DNA of 38,514 nt. It comes from Thermoplasmata archaeon. Its GTDB lineage: Archaea; Thermoplasmatota; E2; DHVEG-1. The notes under the pieces were generated by a model. That model did no database searches, had not been told where the DNA came from, and worked only from the letters and a program-made list of their open reading frames with translations. A program made the translations under genes and the position numbers. The stretch is taken from contig JAHWGK010000026.1 of the NCBI GenBank assembly GCA_020054495.1, forward strand, positions 1 to 38,514. The letters are read 5' to 3'. Shown here in pieces: positions 32,323-38,514 of this stretch. How positions within the stretch are numbered: the stretch's first letter is position 1; each line of letters opens with the position of its first letter.

Positions 32323-33522
32323 TTATTCGTTATCTGCAATTACCACATCTAATAATTGCTCCCTTACTTTTTTACGTGCTGATATTGTTCTTAACCAGTC
32401 AGGTATCCTTGTGCCAACTGGTTTTCTCATATATGTAATACCAGCATTCATAATCTGCTGGCTGAATTTTTCAACCATGGTTTCCTCCAAGTGTCTATCA
32501 TATTTCAAATTATTAAAATGAGCGTCGGCATGATATTTTCTTACACAATCTTGAGCATGTCTTTGATAGAGGACCCTTAGTGATATTAGAGCCTCTCTGG
32601 AAACCTGTATGTGCTCTTCTTCAATTAAAACTCTAAGTAATGTTTTTAAAATGTCACCAGTCATCTTGGTAAGACCCTGTGTTTCACCACCAATTTTTTG
32701 ATGTTTGTGATCATAAAAACCTAAATCTGTTTGACAGATTCTTTTGGAGGTTACATTTCTGTACATTTCAGCCATTATACCGACTTCGATGCCCCAATCT
32801 CCAGGGATATCAACATCACGGGCAAGATCACTTGTCAAAGCAAATTCTCCAGATATGGGATATCTAAATGAACGTAAAAATCTAACAAAATCTGGTTCTG
32901 CTCCTATCAAATCCACAAATGATCTTAGAAGAGGATGTAGAAAAAGCCTGAAAACACGCCCGTACATAATCTTTTGTTGAAGATTTACTCTAGCATAATA
33001 ACCTTTATTGAATTTGAAATCAAGTTCTGGTTCAACAATCGGATATAGCAATTTTGTAGGAATCATTTTGTTGTAACCCAAAACATCTGCATCATGGAGT
33101 GCAATTGCATAAGATTTAATGCTTGCTATGCCCATAGCAAGCCAGACATCTCTTCCTTTCCCTCTGTATCTTAAAAAATTCAATCCTTCTGCTCTAAGCT
33201 CAGTCAATAATTTTTCAATCTTTGGGCCATTACACCACATAATAAGTTTAGGTATTTTTAAATCTTTGAAAAACCGCTTAACTTGTCTAAACTCTTTTTC
33301 GTTTTTTGCAGCAAGTGGAATAACAACTTCATTTAGATAATTGCATTTGTTTAATCCTTTGATGATATTTTCCAATGCATCATTTTTGATTTCTCCATAT
33401 AGCATTGGCATAATGATAGAAACCGGCCGCTCCGTAGCAGCATCGCTAACAGTTTTTATAATTTTTTCTGGATATATGCACAATTCATGAAGTGTGGTTA
33501 TTTCATCCTGTTTTATATCCAT
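32323..33522 (-). CDS. GT81-type glucosyl-3-phosphoglycerate synthase (possibly mannosyl)
   Basis: The protein is 399 residues and cytoplasmic. The pattern follows the GpgS family: N-terminal IKQDEITTLHELC, PVSIIMPMLYGEI, VIPLAAKNEKEF, MWCNGPKIEKLL, RGKGRDVWLAMGIAS, then SYAIALHDADVLGYNK with the DxD metal site, and FNKGYYARVN. The enzyme joins a sugar from a nucleotide sugar to 3-phosphoglycerate; a phosphatase then yields glucosylglycerate, a compatible solute known in archaea such as Methanococcoides burtonii. The HAD phosphatase lies 10 bp upstream. Sugar identity (glucose or mannose) cannot be read from the sequence. Confidence 0.85.
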   Translation of the reverse strand: MDIKQDEITTLHELCIYPEKIIKTVSDAATERPVSIIMPMLYGEIKNDALENIIKGLNKCNYLNEVVIPLAAKNEKEFRQVKRFFKDLKIPKLIMWCNGPKIEKLLTELRAEGLNFLRYRGKGRDVWLAMGIASIKSYAIALHDADVLGYNKMIPTKLLYPIVEPELDFKFNKGYYARVNLQQKIMYGRVFRLFLHPLLRSFVDLIGAEPDFVRFLRSFRYPISGEFALTSDLARDVDIPGDWGIEVGIMAEMYRNVTSKRICQTDLGFYDHKHQKIGGETQGLTKMTGDILKTLLRVLIEEEHIQVSREALISLRVLYQRHAQDCVRKYHADAHFNNLKYDRHLEETMVEKFSQQIMNAGITYMRKPVGTRIPDWLRTISARKKVREQLLDVVIADNE

Positions 33523-33532
33523 ATTATCACAA

Positions 33533-34180
33533 CTATATATGCTCTAATATTATTTTTAGGTCATTAGTAACAATATCTGCATGTTTTTGAACTTCCTTTG
33601 GAGCATTGTATGCTATACCCAGACCAGCCTTTTTAATCATACCAATATCAATTTCGCCATCTCCAACGACGATTGTCTCTTCTTTAGTTATGCCGAGCTC
33701 CTTGCAGAGTTGTTCTAATACACAGCTTTTACATATCGAATATATCTTATCACCAAAAAAATTTTCCGTAAGGTCTTTGTTGTGTATTTTTACTTCTCCA
33801 GTTACAATGCCATTTTCTATTATAAGATTATTTCCAAAGGCATAATCGATGCCAAGTCTATCTTTTAAATCATCGGCAACAAACTGATAACTATCTGTTG
33901 CAATAGCTATTTTTATACTTCTTTTTTTAAGTTCTCTTATGACCGTCTCAACATTTTCTTGCAAAGGTATATTTCTAAATATCTCTAGAAGTTCTTCACA
34001 TTTCAGACCTTTCGATAGCTTTGCTATTTCGATACTTCTTTCATAGAACTCCTTATCGCTTTTGTGGATTAGTCTCAATAGTTTATCTTTAAAACCTTTT
34101 TTTTCTGCGAAAATAAATATTGTTCTACCTTTAAGAAGAGTTCCGTCCATGTCAAATATCGCCAGTTTAAATTTAGTCAT
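33533..34180 (-). CDS. HAD-family phosphatase (SerB-like), candidate glucosyl-3-phosphoglycerate phosphatase
   Basis: The protein is 215 residues from the ATG at 34180. HAD motif I is FDMDGT (9-14), motif II is AIATDSYQF, and motif III/IV is VVGDGEIDIGMIKKAG. A cap domain lies between. A longer frame reaches 34267, but a TATA-like TTATTAAAAAATT lies 30-45 bp before 34180 and the core fold starts there. It is followed after 10 bp by the GT81 synthase, so dephosphorylation of the sugar-phosphoglycerate is the best guess; phosphoserine phosphatase is the alternative by sequence type. Confidence 0.8.
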   Translation of the reverse strand: MTKFKLAIFDMDGTLLKGRTIFIFAEKKGFKDKLLRLIHKSDKEFYERSIEIAKLSKGLKCEELLEIFRNIPLQENVETVIRELKKRSIKIAIATDSYQFVADDLKDRLGIDYAFGNNLIIENGIVTGEVKIHNKDLTENFFGDKIYSICKSCVLEQLCKELGITKEETIVVGDGEIDIGMIKKAGLGIAYNAPKEVQKHADIVTNDLKIILEHI

Positions 34181-34292
34181 TTTTATCCCATTATCTAATG
34201 CTAGGTTAATCAAAAATTTTTTAATAAGTTTTTCATCGAAATTAGATTCCTTCAATTTAGAAAACAAATTTTTATTGATTGTTATCTCATTT

Positions 34293-35438
34293 CTATTTCA
34301 TATTTCTAACAAGAACCATATCTACCTTCTTACCCTCATATATTATAGGTTTGATAGTTACCTTAACCCGGATTTTTCTATTATCACTAGTTAAAAATAT
34401 AGTCTTATACGTAGAAATAGCCTTACCCTTTAACCTTTTTAAATAATATCCGCCAATACCTGGAAGACCGTCAGGGGCAACAAAATCAATCAGGCTTTTA
34501 TCTAAAAGTATATCAGTATCATATCCAAGTAATTCAACAAAAGGACGATTAACCTTTGTCAAAATACCATGTTCCATAAGAGCCGCTGATCCAAGAAAAT
34601 CATCAAGCATTGTAGGTTGTTTATTGGTTTCTTCTTCTGTTTTGGCATCAGAGGGCAATCCATCCTCGGTTTTGAAAGATCTAATACGAGTAATTTCATC
34701 TAAAGAAGAAATAAAGCGACGTCTGAATAATTTCTCTTCCTCAACCAGATTCTTCCGTCTTTCTTCAACTTCTTTTGACAAATAATCCATTTTTATAGAT
34801 TTTTTTTCAAGTTTTAACATCATATCTTGTGATCTCTGCAAATCGTCTTTTAGCATTGCTCTAAGTTCAAATAGTGTCTCTTTATGAAGTGTTAATATCT
34901 CATCAAGGCCTTCTGCACGAAGAGGTTTATCAATGACCGAGACTGGTGTGGTTTGAGGTTCAACTCTAGCAAATGTAGGTTTACTACTCACAGTTCTACT
35001 CACTATTGGCTCTTCTTTTGGAGTGGCAATAATATCCGGAAACACCAGAGTGTGTTTGTGATCTATGATAAAAATAACTAATAAACAACCAAATATGAGG
35101 TAATTGAAAAAATTTGAAATAACCATTTCTCCACTAGCAATCTTTAATCCTAAACCTGTCAACATAATTCCTGTTGGTATGAATGAAAACAGGAGATTCC
35201 TTTTGTTTAATTTCACATGAAGATAGACATTAAAAATAACTACAATTAGCGATAGAAATAGTAAATGCAAATTACTTACTCCCGATAAGGCGTAATAAGG
35301 AGTTAAATTAAACATGAACTCGGGTTCATACGCCGCTCTAAAAAAGAATATAAAAATAAATTTAACAAACATGAATATGGCTAGAAATACGAAAAAACAA
35401 AGCGGGAAATACCAGAGAATATAGTTAACCTTTTTCAT
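34293..35438 (-). CDS. Multi-span membrane protein with coiled coil and PAS domain
   Basis: The protein is 381 residues. Four to five membrane spans occupy residues 8-125. After a Pro/Thr-rich linker a coiled coil (about 180-245, KDDLQRSQDMMLKLEKKSIK) leads to a C-terminal PAS domain (265-381) with ILTKVNRPFVELLGYDTDIL, DFVAPDGLPGIGGYYLKRLK and KVTIKPIIYEGKKVDMVLVR. No histidine kinase, GGDEF or other output domain follows, so signalling would need a partner. It overlaps the upstream membrane-protein gene by 14 bp, which ties it to the surface-protein operon. Confidence 0.85.
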   Translation of the reverse strand: MKKVNYILWYFPLCFFVFLAIFMFVKFIFIFFFRAAYEPEFMFNLTPYYALSGVSNLHLLFLSLIVVIFNVYLHVKLNKRNLLFSFIPTGIMLTGLGLKIASGEMVISNFFNYLIFGCLLVIFIIDHKHTLVFPDIIATPKEEPIVSRTVSSKPTFARVEPQTTPVSVIDKPLRAEGLDEILTLHKETLFELRAMLKDDLQRSQDMMLKLEKKSIKMDYLSKEVEERRKNLVEEEKLFRRRFISSLDEITRIRSFKTEDGLPSDAKTEEETNKQPTMLDDFLGSAALMEHGILTKVNRPFVELLGYDTDILLDKSLIDFVAPDGLPGIGGYYLKRLKGKAISTYKTIFLTSDNRKIRVKVTIKPIIYEGKKVDMVLVRNMK

Positions 35439-36114
35439 AGACTGCTCTCATTATTTTTTCAATAATTGTCTTTTTAATAACATACCATGTTCCGATTGAA
35501 GCTGTAAACAGAGCTATTATCTCAATGGTATAGGGCGGTATCTCTATAGCCATTGATTCATCTAATCCAGGAATCCAGATATAACTACCACTTCTGATTA
35601 ACTCCTCAGAAGTGTAATCTACTTCTAAAGTTGCTGTTGATCCGCCTCTGTCGCTGGTGACAATATTCAAACGTGTGAATAAAGTGGATTGAAAAACTAA
35701 TAGTAAATCTAGATTACATCTATCCTCAACGGTCTCTTCTTCGTTTGAATGATCATATGAGCATCTTTTTGTAACTAATAAATTATTTTCTTTTGGCTCT
35801 TCACTGAATTCATTTATTTTTTCATAAGATGTTTTGTCAGCGTATTGCTTATAGATAAATTCAGCTTTTTCCATGCCAGAATTTTCTAAAACCACGCTAA
35901 CTGAATATATGTCTTCCCAAGAATTGTAATCAGAAACAGTGAGATATATCCTAACAAAATTATCTTGCTGCACTAAACGTATCATACTGTATTGTGGTGG
36001 TACATTCAACACTCCTACTCCTGCTTTACCTGCATTTGCATCGATAGATGAAAATGTGATAAATAAAAATATTGTTGAAATAACTATTGGTAAAATCACC
36101 CATCCCTTTTTCAT
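35425..36114 (-). CDS. Membrane-anchored outer-surface protein
   Basis: The protein is 229 residues. An N-terminal signal (MKKGWVILPIVISTIFLFIT) is followed by an extracellular beta-rich domain (about 25-195) with two Cys in the KRCSYDHSNEEETVEDRCNL loop that could form a disulfide. A C-terminal span (about 198-220, TIEIIALFTASIGTWYVI) and a short basic tail complete it. It overlaps the PAS protein gene by 14 bp and starts 9 bp after the 447-residue surface protein. Family unknown; the coupling suggests a complex. Confidence 0.75.
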   Translation of the reverse strand: MKKGWVILPIVISTIFLFITFSSIDANAGKAGVGVLNVPPQYSMIRLVQQDNFVRIYLTVSDYNSWEDIYSVSVVLENSGMEKAEFIYKQYADKTSYEKINEFSEEPKENNLLVTKRCSYDHSNEEETVEDRCNLDLLLVFQSTLFTRLNIVTSDRGGSTATLEVDYTSEELIRSGSYIWIPGLDESMAIEIPPYTIEIIALFTASIGTWYVIKKTIIEKIMRAVYEKG

Positions 36115-36123
36115 ATAGATGTT

Positions 36124-37467
36124 TTACCTCCTCCTATGTCTAATTTGAGATAAAATCAAGTATACAATGAGAAGAATAATACATAGAGCTACAATAATCG
36201 ACGTAACAGATATGTTGGTTCCTTCTTTTTTTTCTTGTACGGGAGGACCAATAGTAATTTGAGTGGTGAAAGTCTGGACGTCTCCGTCTATTTCTAACTC
36301 ATAGGTGATTATTCCAACTTTATTTTCTCGTATTGCCTCTACTCTGATAGTTACAGCGTATTCTGAAGTATTAGTAGAGGTTATTGTCAATGGTGTTCCT
36401 GTTTGGTCTTTACTAGAAATTTTTAATATTGCTACATTTAGTTCATCACTCCAGATGTCTAATGTTGCTTGCCCAGCTCCAGATATATAGACAATTATAT
36501 CCTTTATTTGGCCTTCATTCATTTCCAGGCTTTCCTCGTACTGAAAGACAACGTGAGTTCCTGGGATTTCTGTTATTGTGTAATTACTATGTCCTACAGA
36601 TATTTCTAAATCTGCAGCTTGTGTTAGAAAAGATGTTTCAAAAGTGATAGATGCAGTAGTAATAATAAGACCACTAGGGACGGATCCACTAGTGCTTCCA
36701 GGTATCTCCAAGATACCTGCTTTCCATGACTCTGAATGTAATGTAACATAATGACTAAATGTATCATCCGGGGAAAGTGTTTTTCCAGACTCTCCGACAT
36801 CAACAATATCAGTATAAATCCCATAATCAATTGCTATATCTAGTGGAATATTTCCTACATTGCCTATTATGAAATACTCGTCATCATTATATACATCTGT
36901 CTCAGTAAAAGGATCAACATTAAATCTTATTACATCATCATGAGTTTTTGAAAGACCAATCGTTGGTTTTTCCAATACTACATTTTTTGAATATAATTCA
37001 TTACTATCTGCATAAATTTCTAATGTCCAGTTTTCATAATAATTTGTAATTTCAGGTAAGGTATCTTTTACGCCAATGCAAAAAGAGTAGGTGTTGTCTT
37101 TCTTTTGACAGCTTGTATCATTAATATACGAATACCCATCATATTCATTTAAGTCCTTCCATTCTTGGGTATTTGTGTTATACGTCCACTCATAATAGCT
37201 AGATTCGTCTCTATTTCCTATTGATGGGATAGAACTTCCATTGTAAAATTTAAGGTTTATTGTTTGATAATTTTGCTCTTCAAGTGTTAAATTAATATAA
37301 TGCCAAATACCTGCCACAATCACAGGACTGTCAAAACGTATTTGTGCTGATTCTCCGATCATATTTATCTTTACAGTAATGTCTTCATCGGCAGAAACCG
37401 ATGAAAAAAATGGAAATGCTCCTATTATGAGTAATATGGCGATAATCATACAATTTTTTAGACCCAA
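36124..37467 (-). CDS. Secreted beta-rich surface protein with C-terminal membrane anchor
   Basis: The protein is 447 residues. The signal peptide is MIIAILLIIGAFPFFSSVSA, the outer region of about 390 residues is rich in beta strands and Asn-glycosylation sequons, and a C-terminal span (VTSIIVALCIILLIVYLIL) ends in RHRRR. The start is a TTG at 37467 with GAGGTGAT just upstream; the ATG at 37449 is an alternative without a ribosome site. Repeated domains are suggested but no named fold recognised. It heads a coupled set of three with the 229-residue protein and the PAS protein. Confidence 0.78.
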   Translation of the reverse strand: MGLKNCMIIAILLIIGAFPFFSSVSADEDITVKINMIGESAQIRFDSPVIVAGIWHYINLTLEEQNYQTINLKFYNGSSIPSIGNRDESSYYEWTYNTNTQEWKDLNEYDGYSYINDTSCQKKDNTYSFCIGVKDTLPEITNYYENWTLEIYADSNELYSKNVVLEKPTIGLSKTHDDVIRFNVDPFTETDVYNDDEYFIIGNVGNIPLDIAIDYGIYTDIVDVGESGKTLSPDDTFSHYVTLHSESWKAGILEIPGSTSGSVPSGLIITTASITFETSFLTQAADLEISVGHSNYTITEIPGTHVVFQYEESLEMNEGQIKDIIVYISGAGQATLDIWSDELNVAILKISSKDQTGTPLTITSTNTSEYAVTIRVEAIRENKVGIITYELEIDGDVQTFTTQITIGPPVQEKKEGTNISVTSIIVALCIILLIVYLILSQIRHRRR

Positions 37468-37624
37468 CCCATCACCTCGCAGAACTAAATTACCAATTAT
37501 ATTTGACTGTATTTCTTATCCTTTTGAGTTTATTAAAGCTTTTGTCTTAATGTTCACTATATAGACATTTCTTTTTTTGCCTTCATAATAATAAAAATCA
37601 AGTTGGAATTTTACATTGCAAAAT

Positions 37625-38514
37625 CTATGTTTCTGTTGTTAGATGGTAATAAATTATTGCTTCATAATTTCCAGGATACTGACCTAATGGAATAGTTACG
37701 GCCCATTCTATATCACTTGTTGTTAGACTAGTACCATCGTTTCCTGCGTTAGTATATGATCCTACACCGCCATAGTACCATTGTTCATTACTACCGTCGA
37801 ACTGGGTGAGTGAACTTAGTTCTCCACCTGCAGCCCATATTGATGTATTTGCAAGTGTGTAACTGGGGCTTACTGTGTGTGTTAATTCTGTTATATTAAC
37901 CGATAGAGAGTAATTATTATTTGACCGAGTTTCAATTGATATATAACTGTCGTTATATGCTGGGCTGTCTCCTGGATTTCCAGTTATTGTTGGCCATCCA
38001 GCGCTTATGATCTCTGTGTAACTGTATACTCCAAACTCATTAATTGATTCACCAATTATGGGGTTGTCATATGACATATAGCCAGCTTGGTCTTCTGCTG
38101 TAATGTTAAAGTTCCAGGACCATAAGTCATTGTGACCTGCGGCTGTATTCCAAGCTCCGTCACCTGGAGCGTATCTGAATTGATAACTTGGCGTAAATGC
38201 AAATGTTACGTTGTAACAATCTGTGTTTCCAGGGCTACCATCTGGATCTATTTCACTTGTTTCACTACAATCTTCTGAATTAAGAGATGCTTCGTCATCT
38301 GGCCATTGTAGCGTCCAGACAGCAGTTCCTGTAGTGTTTTTGTATCGTAAGCATAGGTTTATGTTCCCCCCCAAGGTCTGGTTATATGTTGTGGCTTCAC
38401 TACTATTGTCATACCAGGCTGTAATATTAATATAATCTATATCTGCCCATCCTTGGTCACTGCTGATATTTACGATGAATCTGTATTCTGCACTGTTGTT
38501 TACATCTATTTGCT
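37625..38514 (-). CDS. Secreted glycosylation-rich protein, C-terminal part (5' end outside window)
   Basis: The frame is open to the right edge of the window (about 296 residues visible), so the N-terminus is missing. A TTG at 38374 is only an internal codon. The sequence is rich in Asn, Ser, Thr, Tyr and Trp with many NxS/T sequons (NITAW, NNYSLSVNIT, NDSYISIE) and has paired Cys (EDCSETSE and NTDCYNVTF). The last strands end YEAIIYYHLTTET with no membrane anchor. It appears to be an extracellular beta-sandwich protein. A 157-bp gap with T-rich sequence separates it from the next surface gene. Confidence 0.75.
   Translation of the reverse strand, partial: QIDVNNSAEYRFIVNISSDQGWADIDYINITAWYDNSSEATTYNQTLGGNINLCLRYKNTTGTAVWTLQWPDDEASLNSEDCSETSEIDPDGSPGNTDCYNVTFAFTPSYQFRYAPGDGAWNTAAGHNDLWSWNFNITAEDQAGYMSYDNPIIGESINEFGVYSYTEIISAGWPTITGNPGDSPAYNDSYISIETRSNNNYSLSVNITELTHTVSPSYTLANTSIWAAGGELSSLTQFDGSNEQWYYGGVGSYTNAGNDGTSLTTSDIEWAVTIPLGQYPGNYEAIIYYHLTTET

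Overview
The window reads as a low-GC, AT-rich euryarchaeal chromosome segment. Archaeal hallmarks are the C-terminus of replication factor C large subunit, eS6, aIF2 beta and gamma, an Sm-like protein, FtsZ behind a ribbon-helix-helix gene, archaeal UMP kinase, a type II GAPDH-like enzyme, an intron-bearing tRNA-Met, and many genes whose start lies 25-30 bp from a TATA-like box (leaderless transcription). No IS element, CRISPR array, integrase or att site was seen. The lineage below Euryarchaeota cannot be fixed by eye; a Thermoplasmata-like relative is possible.

Layout. 1-7.5 kb is housekeeping: rfcL end, a small lipoprotein-like membrane protein, a SecB-like protein, pyrH, ftsZ with its RHH gene, aIF2 beta with a TRAM domain, a 45-residue protein, then eS6 - aIF2 gamma - PIN protein and tRNA-Met. 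7.6-12.6 kb holds secreted or membrane proteins and small regulators (a membrane-anchored MarR-type protein, a zinc-finger protein, an RHH protein). 12.7-24 kb is the distinctive part: five UbiA-type prenyltransferases, two CrtC-like hydratases, one CrtI-like FAD enzyme, a CrtQ/HpnB-like glycosyltransferase and a PAPS-type sulfotransferase, most with their own TATA box. This looks like a pathway that makes, hydrates, desaturates, glycosylates and possibly sulfates an isoprenoid (a carotenoid, quinone or lipid). No phytoene synthase or prenyl diphosphate synthase is in the window.

24-34 kb carries an HD phosphohydrolase, a GAPDH-like enzyme and the Sm-like gene sharing one divergent promoter, urocanate hydratase and histidine ammonia-lyase tail to tail (the lyase has Cys in place of the MIO-forming Ser), an MscS channel, and a HAD phosphatase - GT81 synthase - metallophosphatase set that suggests glucosylglycerate synthesis. 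34.3-38.5 kb is a run of surface and membrane proteins with a PAS protein; its first gene is cut by the window edge.

The most interesting non-coding signal is a pair of candidate small RNAs (about 26846-26922 and 22917-22990). Each follows a TATA box, closes on a long terminal stem and exposes a CU-rich anti-Shine-Dalgarno-like segment. The first lies just after the Sm-like gene. It shares an 11-bp and a perfect 20-bp block with the leader of ftsZ, so it is antisense to that mRNA in two blocks.
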